DNA of 64,000 bases from Maratus speciosus (lineage: Eukaryota; Arthropoda; Arachnida; Araneae; Salticidae), in NCBI GenBank assembly GCA_963932465.1, contig OZ010786.1, forward strand, positions 598,599,038 through 598,663,037, in the 5' to 3' direction. Shown here piece after piece: positions 10,994 through 21,578 of this stretch. Every line of letters begins with the position of its first letter. Position 1 is the first letter of the stretch. The translations under genes and the position numbers were made by a program. The notes under the pieces are model-generated. The model had not been told where the DNA came from. It did not search any database and saw nothing but the letters and a program-made list of their open reading frames with translations.

Positions 10994-11716
10994 CCCGTAC
11001 GGGACCATGGGTGCATATATGCACCCTGAAAAAGGGTTAACCCTTAAATGCGCTATATTTTATTTTGTTTCGAAAAAATTATATATGATACTCTGAAAGG
11101 TTTATAACATAAGGAAAAATAATGAAGAAATTTAGAGATATATTTTTCATATAATAAGTCAATCTTTTCTTCTGTTGCACATCTGCAATATAAGTAAAAA
11201 CCACTGTCGTGTGGCTGTTTTGCGCTAAAATAATTCAAATCAGTAAATACTTTAATAAGTATGTCTCCAAATACCTTATTTTATATAATTATTTATTTTA
11301 TAAAACTTAACCTTTAACTCTTTAATTCCAATAATAGAATAAGTTCTAGAAATTACGTAGTTCAGAGAATCTGACTTTACACCAGAAAGTTTCAATGGTT
11401 AATTTCACTTTATTTAAATACGGAATGTCTGTTTTTTAATTAAAGCAGATATTGCTATTTAAATTTTCTGGTGTGAATTAGGTATATGCGAATAAAAAAA
11501 AAAAGTTATTAAATTCAAAACAGTGTTATTTGCATAAATGCAAACCTGTGCACTAAAGGGTTAAAACGCTTGAGTTTGATACCAGTAAAAAAGAAAAGTA
11601 AAATTGATTTTATTAAATTACGGCATTTTCGTGATTTTTGAAGTTAACCCAAATAATTAACAAAAAGTGGTGCCAAATTAATAAAATTCATGTAAAAGAT
11701 GCCGGTTCTGAACGAG
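10994..11716. mobile_element. TTAA ~200-bp MITE, copy 3, split by another TTAA element
   Basis: Outer TTAA sites lie at 10990-10993 and 11717-11720. The left part (CCCGTACGGGACCATGGG, 10994-11036) matches the left end of copy 1. The rest resumes at 11565 with CCAGTAAAAAAGAAAAGTAA and runs to CCGGTTCTGAACGAG, matching the right part of copy 1. The break coincides exactly with TTAA sites bounding the inserted element 11041-11560. Removing the insert and one TTAA gives a continuous ~200-bp copy. Confidence 0.8.
11041..11560. mobile_element. TTAA-flanked element of 520 bp nested in the previous one
   Basis: TTAA at 11037-11040 and 11561-11564. The ends CCCTTAAATGCGC and, on the other strand, CCCTTTAGTGCAC are inverted. 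A 61-codon minus-strand open frame inside is not recognisable. Similar in length and end sequence to 13962-14491, so perhaps the same family. Confidence 0.75.
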
Positions 11717-11720
11717 TTAA

Positions 11721-12739
11721 TAACCTATAGCGCGTAAAAATATTTTAAAAATGGTGAATATGGATATGAGTGTTGCGCACTTTTATGATTGTGTCAAAGT
11801 GAAATATTTTTTGCTGATATTTCATTCCGTAATAATACGCACCCATAAGCGCAATAATAATATCCCATAAGCGCCACAATTGATAATTTCTTCATAATTA
11901 CTTATCTTGATTATATTTTACAGATTACATATTCATATACGAATAAAGTTTAATTTTTCAATAACTTGGAACAGTTGGAGTTTAATAGTATTTTGGTAAC
12001 TTTAGGTTAAAGTAATATTTGTTTTAAGAGTCAGTCTAACCAATGTTTGATGGATATTTTATTGCAATTAATTTTGTAGGTTTATTATGAATCAATGTAA
12101 CAGCTCTTCTTTAAACATTTTCTTTCGTCGAAATTCGACGGGTTTCACTTAGTAAATATTAAATTTAATTTAGTGAAACAAAATTTGGAGTTTCGAGGAA
12201 TTAAAGTCTGTATAAAAATTTCTTGGATGCTCTATATCATTTTTAAAAACTTCATTTGAAAATAAATATTCCTAAATATTCCAAATAACTATCATTTTAA
12301 AATAAATATTCCAAAATAGTGAGTAGTGTTTCATTTTATTATCTTATTTCTAATTAGCAAATTAGAAACAACAAATGGAAGCCCAAACAAATGGAAACAA
12401 CAAATGGCTACTTACTAATGCTAATGTGTACGTGAGAACATTTAATTAATTAAAACACAATTTATCTTTGAAAGCCTCTTCTATTTAGTTAAATTCTAGG
12501 AAGAATAAGTCTTAGAAATTGATTGGAAACAGTTTATTGTATCTTTTCGAACATATAATTATCCGAATATATTCAAATTAACGTCTAGGATTCCATTCGT
12601 TAGCTACTCATTATTTCAGCTTTTGTAACAGTATTTGTCTTGACGTTACGAGAGAAAAGTAAGTGTTGTAGCGAACAAAAGTTTAGTTTATGTGTTTTAT
12701 GGAATATAAATAAGGTTAAATGAACATTTGAACAGGAGG
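11721..12739. other. AT-rich stretch without recognisable feature
   Basis: No gene, no clear inverted or tandem repeat. A short direct word repeat (AAATAAATATTCC) occurs near 12258-12312. Confidence 0.55.
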
Positions 12740-13490
12740 TGCTTTTGAAGTCTGTGAATCATGATCGGTGAAAATATACCGAAATTTTCTGGGATTGTTT
12801 TCTTCAGTACGGCTGCAATAAGTAGCTTTTCATATTTTTGTATTAGAAGGTACCTAAAACATTCAAAAATTTGTTGATCTTTTTAAAGAAACCTTTAAAT
12901 CTCTATGAATATATGGTCTGTCTAAGGAGTCATGATTTGCGAAAATATGCCGAAATTTTATGGAATTGTTTTCTTCAGTACGGCTGCAATAAGTAGCTCT
13001 TTAATTTTTTTTTTTTATTAGAATATATTTAAAACATAAGAATTTTTTTTTAAATAAACCTTTTACCTGAATGAATATATGTGAAGTCAGGGGGCCATGA
13101 TCGGTGAAAATATACCGAAATTTTTTGGAATTGTTCTCTTCCGTACTGCTGCAATAAATAGCTCTTTATTTATTTTATTTTATTTTATTTTATTTTTGTA
13201 TTAGAAAATGCCTAAAACATACGAAAATTCGTTGATTTTCTTAAAGAAATATTTATAGTCTATGAATATATGGTCTGTCTAGATGGGAGGGGGGGGGGGG
13301 TTCATGATCGGTGAAAATATACCAAAAATTTTCTGGAAATGTTTTCTTCCGTGTGATTGCAATAGGCCTCTTTATTTATTTATTTATTTTTTTTTTTTTT
13401 TTGTATTGAAAGACACCCAAAACATACGGTAAGTTATTGATTTTTTTAAAAAGAAACCTTTATATCTCTATGAATATATGTTCTAACAAA
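12740..13490. repeat. Tandem array, ~165-207-bp unit, four copies
   Basis: Four units start with CATGATCGGTGAAAATATACC or a close variant at 12760, 12931, 13096 and 13303. Each then carries CCGAAATTTT, TTCTTCAGTACGGCTGCAAT, a T-rich stretch, TAAAACAT and TATGAATATATG. Length differences come mostly from the T/A-rich segment (a (TTTTA)n expansion near 13165-13197) and from a G-run at 13290-13300. No ORF. Confidence 0.85.
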
Positions 13491-13907
13491 TGATCACAGA
13501 TGTTGTACAAGAACCACATAGTCATGTGCTACAGCTACAAGTTAGGTATTTTATTTTACAGGGTGATCAAAAAAATATTTTTTTTTTTTTTATTGAATCC
13601 GTTGTTGTTTTCCGTAATTGCCCTGCGATCAAATTTTAGCTGAGAAAAATTATTTTAACACTAGAGGCCGCAAAATGTGTTGCCAGATCTGACTGGTTTT
13701 TATTCAGAAATTTCTATATGTTCACACACAAAAAAAATAATACTAATTTTTCTTTATTTTATTCGCGAAAGTTACTATATTAACCAAAAATAACTATTCA
13801 AACTTTCTGGGGATAATTTTGAATTTCTTAACGACAGCTGTATAAAGAACGCATAAGTATGTCAGCGGCCTGTATAGTGTTATGCATGTTCTTTATGTTT
13901 CGTGTTA
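13491..13907. other. No recognisable feature
   Basis: AT-rich sequence with a T-run near 13580. CAGGGTGATC at 13560 resembles a mariner-type end but has no partner. Confidence 0.4.
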
Positions 13908-14615
13908 TCAGGTGTTACGCGTAAATCGAGATTCCAAATGCTCGGAACACCAGCGTTTTAACCCTTTATGTACTCAATTATGAATTCATGAAAATTTTAC
14001 CTTCTAAAACATTTTTCGTGATTTTTTTAAAATTACATTAGAAGATTTACATAATCATTTAATAAATTTTAGAAGGATTTTAGAAGGATTGAAGGATTTA
14101 GAAGCACTACTTAAATTTGAATTTATAGGGATTTTGTGAAGTATTTATAACCCCTCTCAAATCTTTTATTTTAAATATATTTCTTAGTATTTTGTAGAAT
14201 TAGGAAATGTGCAAATATAATGATCTTACAATAGAAATATAGAAATATTTCCGAATTGAAAAATCTCCCCCCTCCCCTCCCAACGCCAAGAAAGCTGAAA
14301 AGATGCAAAGGCAAAAGAAATGATTCTTTTTAAAATATTTGTGTTTTGTGTAACATATAATGCCTTCGGAGCAAGATAAAGTAATGCATCTGTAACTCAT
14401 CCTAAACTGTATTACTACTGATCGATGTATTAAATGAATTTTATGACAAGTTATTTTAGTGGTATTTATAAGTACTGCAGTAGATAAAGGGTTAAATTAA
14501 TTTTCTTCGTCTTATCTAAAGGTGAAAATATCTGCGATTAAAGAAGGCGAAATAAACTGTAAGAAATTAGTGGTGTTCGAAACATTTGGTGATTTGATTT
14601 ACGCGGGACACCTGA
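13908..14615. mobile_element. Inverted-repeat core (as in 8684-8930) split by a TTAA element
   Basis: The left piece, TCAGGTGTTACGCGTAAATC (13908), pairs with the right end, whose complement reads TCAGGTGTCCCGCGTAAATC (14615 leftwards). Both are followed by CCAAATG and ACACC words as in the core of 8684-8930, here in reverse orientation. The break between the halves is exactly a TTAA-flanked insertion (13962-14491). Confidence 0.7.
13962..14491. mobile_element. TTAA-flanked element of 530 bp, nested
   Basis: TTAA at 13958-13961 and 14492-14495. Ends CCCTTTATGTACTC and, on the other strand, CCCTTTATCTACTGC. A short local duplication (TTTTAGAAGGATT) sits near 14070-14090. No recognisable protein; the 66-codon minus-strand frame at 14200-14400 is unassigned. 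Confidence 0.75.
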
Positions 14616-14807
14616 CAATACCATTAATGCTCCAGAAGAGTTTGTCAAGTTTTTATCTCGATATTCGACAAAACGTCTAAAATCAAAACTTCCCAGTGCT
14701 ATACAGTGTACATGAAATAAATAGCTCTCATTCTGTAACATTTTATTTTATTTTTCAGATAAAAAAATGACGATAAATGCAAAGCTGGGCGCGTAATTTA
14801 ATATATT

Positions 14808-15095
14808 TTTTAAATGTCTAACTTCCTTTAAGAATACATTTAGATTAAAATTGTTTTAATTTTATCCGCATACGTCTATTTATTAAATTTTTGGGCAGTA
14901 AAAGATTAATTACACGAAACCAAATGCACAAAAACGTTTAATTGCAGATTTCATTATCTTCAGATTAAAAATGCTCTCTAAGAGAAAATATTCATGCATT
15001 TAAAACAATTTTAATTGCTTGGTAAGAAAATCCAACATTTTTCAAAACAAAATAGAGAATAATTTATTCGAATACTTTTATAAAAATGCAACCAA
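14808..15095 (+). repeat. Dispersed repeat R, copy 1
   Basis: The order TCTAACTTCCTTTAAGAATA, TCCGCATACG, AAAAGATTAATTACACGAAA, GTTTAATTGCA and AATATTCATGCATTTAAAAC recurs with moderate divergence at 18667-18950 in the same orientation, and more weakly at 43160. The repeat has no readable coding capacity or defined ends. Confidence 0.7.
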
Positions 15096-15096
15096 A

Positions 15097-15200
15097 ATTT
15101 CTAACCGGCCGGGCCGGCAGGTTAATGACAATTTTTTCAATGGCACGAGCCGAAGAAAAAAATAAACGGGCAGGGTCGAATAAAAAATTACGGATCCGGA

Positions 15201-15233
<33 letters not shown>

Positions 15234-15293
15234 CTTTGCCCAGATCCTTGCCGATAAATGATTAAATGGGCCGACTGGCCAGATTAGAAATTT
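15097..15293. mobile_element. MITE with CTAACCGGCCGGGCC ends and a T-run
   Basis: Left end AATTTCTAACCGGCCGGGCC and right end, on the other strand, AATTTCTAATCTGGCCAGTC are inverted over about 30 bp. The interior holds a T-run of about 32 bases at 15202-15233. No ORF; superfamily not assigned. Confidence 0.65.
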
Positions 15294-15619
15294 GAAAGTA
15301 TCAAACTAAACCGATAAAATAGCAACAATTTTCAATGAACGCGGAGAGGAAAGTATAAATGTGCTGCACGATTCGGTGCTAGATTGACAACATCAATACA
15401 GAGTTGTTTAATCATGGATATTCTGTATTTTTACAGGGTTCGGGGATATATATCAATGGATATATATCTTGGTATGTATCATGATATATATCCGATATTT
15501 ATTTTGAAAATATCATAAAGTTTGATATTTTTGATATTTTCATATATTTGATATTTATTTTTAACATATTGTGTATGATATTTTTGATATTTTCATATAT
15601 TTGATATTTATTTTTAACA

Positions 15620-17969
15620 CTAGCTAACTTGCCCGGCGTTGCCCGGGTACGTAAAAAAACAGCACGAACCTCAGAAAATCACAATAAGATATCGCGAAAA
15701 ATTTTTAAATCGCTGCACAAATTTTGAAAAGAGAAAAAAAAAATTATATATTTTGTTCGAAGATTGAAAGTAGATTCAACTTCTATCAACGTGTTTCACT
15801 AATGTGGAAAAATGGTAGAAAATCCCTAAACTACACTAAAAATCACATACAAAATACCCGAAAAATTTGAAAATTGTTACACGAAATCCGAATAAACTTT
15901 ATTGAAATGAAGGTAGAAATTATTTTAGTATTATAGATCAAAAATGGAATGTCAAAAAATTGCAGCAGATCGCGAAGAAACGTAAATATCGAATTAAAAA
16001 TCACCGGATGACGTAACAAACACGTGTAAAGTGTTTAATGTCAAGTAAATTTGACATTTACGATCACCCATTATTGGCATTTAATCTTATGTTTGGCTAT
16101 ATTTTTTTTGGTCTACGGGATAATCAAGTAGAACCACTAATTATTTCTGTTCGTATTTAAAAGTAGATAAATAGCTTTTCTTTATATAAATAAATAAAAT
16201 AAATATTGAAAAAAAAATGCTTATACGTATATGAAATATGAAAAGTAAACAGTTTGCCAGTAAATATACCCAAAATTCACTTCACTCGCCAAGGCCACTT
16301 TTTCTAACTCACCAAAGCCCATATATTAAAAATATACCAAATACTCTTCAATCTTGTTGCCTGATATTTTAAAAGGAAATAGCAATAAATAATAAAAGGT
16401 TTAATTAATATCTATAGAACAAAACAGTTTATATAACAGTAAAAAAGAAAATAAAAGTAGATAAACAATTTATTAATAAATAAGCACCAATAGTCGAGTT
16501 ATCATGTCAGGCAAAATAACGCCATTTTGGAGCCATTATGTACCATGGAGCGTATATGACATCAGTGGCAACAAAACTTTCAATAATATAGTAAATATGT
16601 CATTTGGTAGTGGCTTGATTATCGAATATTATAAAATATGTGTGTATATTGCACATTTTTACACTAAAATTTAAATACTTGACTGCATAGTTATAATTTT
16701 AACTCCTTTTTATATAATTTACATTTGAATATAAAGATTTACTCCAAAATGTTCTCCTATACTTTAAAAAAATATATTGCGACCTTCGCCTGGCTTATTT
16801 CACGCTTCTGCCTTTGTGGCTTAAAATTGCATTGTTTGGCGACCAAAGTAATAATTAAATAGCATGTAACTCACAAATAAAGCCTTTCTCCTGTAAGACA
16901 TACGATGGGAAAAATTACATAAAAATGATAATTAAATTGAATTCAGGCACATTTTTATTAACCTGGCGAAGAGAAAAATCGCCAAATAATGTATCAATTG
17001 CTTCTTTCATACTAATTTATTTTTCAAGTTTTATAAACATTCCTTTCATATTTAAATTAAACATTTTCATTTTATAAATTGCATCTCTCATTAAAAAGGT
17101 TTTTGATTCTTTTTTTTTTAATTAAACAAATAACAGTTATTTTCTTTTAATTTGCGAGTTGTTTACATTATTTTCTAACGGATATAGCCATTTCAATTCA
17201 TTTATCAACTATAATTTTCGCCAAAATGACCATTGGCAACCCTTTCGTCGAAAATATCAATAAAATACAATAATCTAAGCATTGTATCATGTTACTTTTA
17301 TTGACAATTTCATTTACTTGGATTCCGTTAAATATAATTAATATAATCCCTTAAGTTAATATTAGTTTTTGTTGCATTAAAATTGTTGATTTTCTGTAAG
17401 CAAGTAATCCATATTGGTTTACAATGGAAGTCTATGGGAATTTGGCGAAATATTAGAGATATCGCCAAGATGGCGTCATTTTTGGCGACTCATTTTGGTC
17501 GCCAAATTTGGCGATATACCGCCAAGTTGGCGCCAAACTTGGCTGCGTTTGGCGACAGAACTGTGTCCCTCCAAGGTAACCTCCTTATAGATATGGAAAT
17601 GCATTAAATGCCATTCTATAATTGCATAAAAAATTCGCTAAAAATTCAAAAATCGCTGCACGAATTCCGAATAAACTTTTTTGAAAAGAGAACAAAATTT
17701 ACTATATTGGGTTAAAAGAAAGAAACCATATTCTTCTCACTTATATGGAAAAATCGCCTCAAAACATAAAAAAGCGCTAAAAATCGCATAAAAAATTAAA
17801 TTAAAAAAAATCTAATCAAAAAATCGAAAATCGGGCTTCGAGGTGCAAAACTTCATATATAGACGTATCTTTTCCCCAAATTTTGTAGCTCTCCATGCAG
17901 TGGTCTCTTCAGAACACCGTCGACACACTCACTCACTCACACACAAACTTCTTTCTTTATTATTATAGA
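15620..17969 (-). mobile_element. Helitron (non-autonomous), minus orientation
   Basis: Read on the minus strand it begins TCTATAATAATAAAG (17969 downwards) and ends CTAG (15623-15620). A GC-rich hairpin, CCCGGGCAACGCCGGG, lies about 8 bp upstream of the CTAG, with the host A and T retained on either side: 5'-TC, 3' hairpin plus CTRR, insertion between A and T, as established for Helitrons. The rejoined flanks read TTTAACATAATGTGTATGAT, nearly identical to the neighbouring word TTTAACATATTGTGTATGAT at about 15554, i.e. an empty-site copy in the same region. No Rep/helicase sequence is readable. The internal stretch 15985-16140 matches the end of the TIR element at 28298, and 17385-17590 is another repeat. 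Confidence 0.85.
17385..17590. repeat. GGCGA-rich dispersed repeat, copy 1
   Basis: It contains CTATGGGAATTTGGCGAAAT, ATATCGCCAAG and CGCCAAATTTGGCGATAT, a partly palindromic set of TTGGCG/CGCCAA words. A second copy is at 26520-26760. The open frame across it is shared by both copies, but most of the substitutions I compared change the amino acid, so it does not look coding. Confidence 0.75.
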
Positions 17970-18666
17970 TAATGTGTATGATATTTTGATATTTTCAGTC
18001 AAAACAAGTATAAATGAATATTTTAACCGTTATTTACTGTATCATTCTGTAGATAAAGAACTTTTGCTTTGGCAGCGACTTTTTTTACTCCCCTCCCCCC
18101 AAAATAATCTTTTCCAAGCTTTACATTTGAAGCTGAATTTATAAATGGAGAACCACTAATTATCAGGCATAACATTCATTTTGATTGAAAGACTGAAATA
18201 CAATCTGTCTAATTTATATAAGTTATTCTTTTCTGGTTTTGTTCTGTTTAAATTATACAACAGGTTAGGGAATGTAAAAGCAGCCAAGCTTACGTTTATA
18301 TTCAAATTTTCAATAAAAACAAATTATTTTGTATTCAAATTTTGCTGTATAAAACAAATTTCTTTTAAACAAAATATTAAATTCAATAGTTTGCTTTTTG
18401 TGAGTGAAGGCAAATTCTGTCTGTTTCCAATTACTTGATGTTCAATTTTGTTGTAAGTGAAAAAAAAATATTTTATTAAATTTTCATGCTAAGTGCAATG
18501 TGTTTAAATTTCTAATATATATTGGGCCCGAAAATATTGATAATCATAAATAAGTTGATTATTTTGAAAATATCGGATATATATATATATAAAATATCAG
18601 ATATATATCAAAATATCGGATATTTTTTTTATTTACGAAAATATAGTGATATTTACGAATTCTGAT

Positions 18667-19245
18667 TTTTAAATTATCTAACTTCCTTGAAAAATACATT
18701 CAGAATAAAATTATAGTTTTAATTTTTTCCGCATACGCCTATTTGTTAAATTTTTCGGCAGGAAAAGATTAATTACACGAAACGAAATGCACAAAACCGT
18801 TTAATTGCAAATTTAATTTTCTTCAGATTAAAAATGCACTCTAACGGAAAATATTCACGCATTTAAAACAGTTGAATTGCTTAGTAGAAAATCAAGTGTT
18901 TTAACAAAACAGAGAATAATTTGATAGCATAGTTTTATAAAACAAAAAGTTATTTCCGTTCTACGAATTTATCATTAGATTGAATCAAAATATCTTCTTG
19001 ATTTAATGAAAATGTGTTTTTAAAACTTCTAATATTTATAAATGGTTATTTAATTAATGTGTGATGGGACACTTTGTAAATAATATTTATATTTTAATAA
19101 GATTCAAATGTGATTTATAAAACGATTGCATATTTGAAACATTACATTGCCTGTAAATATGATTAAAATTAACAGAAGCTGTGTCTCCCACGATAAGGTT
19201 TTCACTATTTTCCAAGTATAAAGCTTAAAATGTGAGATTTGTTTT
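18667..19245 (+). repeat. Dispersed repeat R, copy 2
   Basis: It matches copy 1 (14808-15095) over its first ~290 bp and continues beyond it. The continuation (TTTTTAAAACTTCTAA, CACGATAAG) matches 43160-43700, so the family is at least ~580 bp. The two copies flank the hAT/Helitron composite in direct orientation. Confidence 0.65.
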
Positions 19246-19274
19246 CTTTGTATAACGTATTCAGATGAAGTGGG

Positions 19275-19276
19275 CA

Positions 19277-19322
<46 letters not shown>

Positions 19323-19323
19323 T
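19275..19323. repeat. (ATT)n microsatellite
   Basis: About 16 uninterrupted ATT units following GGGCAT. Confidence 0.98.
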
Positions 19324-19432
19324 TACATTTCAATGATTTTTATTCTAATGATAATTTTTGCTAAGCATTTGATAAATATATATTTGTGTTGCATAAAGGT
19401 TTTAGTTTAACAATTTTGTGAGCAGGGAAGAG

Positions 19433-19573
19433 ATGTCCTTGCAACAACGTCTTAGCAAGATAGCATTTCTCGCAGATAAGGAAATCCCTTTCTTTTTATG
19501 GAAGAACAAAAGAGTCTATTTCCTACACGAAGGAGATAAGCTGCGTAACGAAGAGGAGTTTGCCACCCGCTAG
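19433..19573 (+). CDS. Possible small ORF, 46 codons, unrecognised
   Basis: The frame starts ATG at 19433 and ends TAG at 19573, with an in-frame stop upstream at 19403. The predicted peptide starts MSLQQRLSKIAFLADKEIPF and is rich in Lys, Arg and Glu; it has no signal peptide or membrane segment. It lies in a patch (about 19420-19790) that is visibly richer in G and C than its AT-rich surroundings, followed by two ACCCGCTAG words (19565, 19601). No family is recognised. It might instead be part of a retrotransposon leader or LTR, or a decayed exon, and chance cannot be excluded at this length. The remainder to 20056 has no recognisable feature. Confidence 0.15.
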   Translation: MSLQQRLSKIAFLADKEIPFFLWKNKRVYFLHEGDKLRNEEEFATR

Positions 19574-20056
19574 AGCATCTAGAATTATCTCTAGCAGTCC
19601 TAGTACCCGCTAGGGGAAATGTGGAGAAAAGTCAGTCAGTGCTTCGAAGAGCTAGGTGATGGTTGCTCTTTGAAGAGCTCAAAACTGGACAGAGTTAGTT
19701 TTCTTTTTTGTTGTGAGCACGTGGCAACTGTTATGACATGCTAAAGCCAGCATTGTGCTTTGTTGATATGTCTTGTGGAGAACTGATATAATTTATGTAC
19801 TTATATGTAATCTACTTTTTGTTTTTGTTTTATTATTACTATTTTGTTTTTACAATTGAATTGAATTTCAATTCAATTGTTTTACGAGCTGTAGTTATCT
19901 TTTCGATAATCTTCGCTACTCAATCGAGCGCTGATATTACATTCTAGTAATATCTAAAATGTATTAAACATATAATTCCCCAAAAAGTTTCCATTTTGAA
20001 ATACGCTGAAGTTTCAAGACAACGTGTTAAATAAATTTAAGAAATAAAGAAAAAAA

Positions 20057-21436
20057 CGGTCAAGTGCGAGTATTACTCGCGCTCAGAGGGTTCCGTACAA
20101 TAAATATATTAATTATTAGCTGTATTATTTAAAAAAATCGTTGCTAAAAGAATAATAAAACTTTGTAAAAAAGTATACAACGTAGGGTTGGGTATAGCTG
20201 TATACACTCGAAAAGTGTGAATGGGTATACCATAAAAGTTCAAAGAGATATGAAGCTTAAAATTTATCAAATATTGCTATTCTGTATAACTCTTTTTTTA
20301 ATCTTATCCTAATTTCTTTATGATGAACGTAATTCGGTACTAACAATAAAGGAAGTGCATATGTAAACTTCATTTGGCGTTTCGTAAACATAAATTCGGC
20401 GTAATAATAATCTTTTCTTTTTACAGCGTAGCTAAAACAAAACCCTTGTTCAAAGTTTTAACTTGGCATTATGCTAAGCGTGCTTCGAAAGAAGGTCTCA
20501 AAGTTGCAACGCCGCCTTGGTCCTCGCCGCGTTTTTCCAGATAGGTTTTTAATTAACTTTTAAAGACACGGTAGATGTTTTGAGAGATCCACTCAATGCA
20601 AACTAGTCGCGAATCCCATAGTATTTATATGATTAATTCTAATTAAATTAGTCTGTTTTAAACAATTTCGCATTTATTGCTTTTATACTGCTACTGGTCA
20701 TTGCATTACAGAAATATAAAATTAAAAGTTGTTATCTAGGCTTTAAAAGCCGATGGTACATAGGGTATGCCTCCCCTGTCATATTATGTCCAAACCGTCC
20801 GTACCTTTAAGAGTTAATATTTTGGCTAATTACCGACGATATTTCTTTTAAAATCATTAGCAACAATTTTTTTATACTTCTGCTACGATGGGTACCCTCA
20901 GCGCTCCTCAGCACCTTTGGTGAATACCCGCAAATCGAAATTTGTGTGTAACGGAAAAATGCGCTTTTCTCAAAAACTATGTGACCTAGGTACTGTAATC
21001 GCTATGGTTTTCCTGCAAGGTTTAAATTAACGTCTACTACCTTTTTTTCATAATTTTAATTTCAGTGAATTCGAAACTAGAGTAGGGGGAACATATTTGT
21101 GACTACGTTTTCGACAAGATCTCTGAAAATATAATACCTCAAATAAAAAAAACTGTATTTTTGAGTTCTGCGTTACGAAAGCTTTCACACGATACCCCAC
21201 ATAATATACAAAGAAAAGATTCTTTTTTTCAAGTGACATAATTAGCCCCTCTAAATGTTTCTAAAATATATTTGTGGATGTTTAATAATCTGTAAATATG
21301 TAGGTCAATAGTCATTATTACTTCCCCAATTTGAACTTTCTAGGTGCCATAGTTTACGAGTTAAACGGCGATGACAGAAAGGCACAGTAGTGATCTTATA
21401 ATGGTTCCGTTTTTACTTTTTAAATACGGAACCCTA
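20057..21436 (-). mobile_element. Dispersed element with GGGTTCCGTA end and GCGAGT hairpin
   Basis: On the minus strand it starts TTTTTAGGGTTCCGTATTTA (about 21436) and ends with GGAACCCTCTGAGCGCGAG, a short hairpin GCGAGTAATACTCGC, then ACTTGACCG before a T-run. This end pair is familiar from widespread arthropod repeats (recollection). A 3' hairpin with insertion next to T-runs would suit a Helentron-type element, but that is inference. About 1.38 kb, no recognisable protein. Confidence 0.5.
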
Positions 21437-21578
21437 AAAAGTAGAAAATTGAGAAAATGGAAAAAATCATTATTCTATTTGGGTCGCTTTAAATATTTTT
21501 GAAGGGATATTTTGAAAATAAGGTATTCCTTGAAGACAAAATCAGTACGATGCCTTTTAGTAAATATTAAAATAAGCA

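Larger units (their letters stand above)
15434..18664. mobile_element. hAT-like shell rich in GATATTTTT/ATATATC words
   Basis: Left end CAGGGTTCGGGGATATATAT (15434) and right end, on the other strand from 18664, CAGAATTCGTAAATATCAC are inverted. The flanks share ATTTTTA (15427-15433 and 18665-18671), 7 bp of the 8 expected for hAT. Both subterminal regions consist of short repeats of GATATTT and ATATATCC (15445-15618 and 18530-18655). The two parts are separated by a Helitron (15620-17969). No transposase readable; 18181-18438 is an open frame with no recognisable domain. Confidence 0.6.

Noticed and set aside
17383..17607. Open frame of 74 codons whose translation resembles the frame at 26504-26752, suggesting a conserved small protein
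   Set aside because: The similarity is explained by both lying in copies of one dispersed repeat. The differences I compared are mostly amino-acid changing, and the sequence is dominated by palindromic TTGGCG/CGCCAA words.
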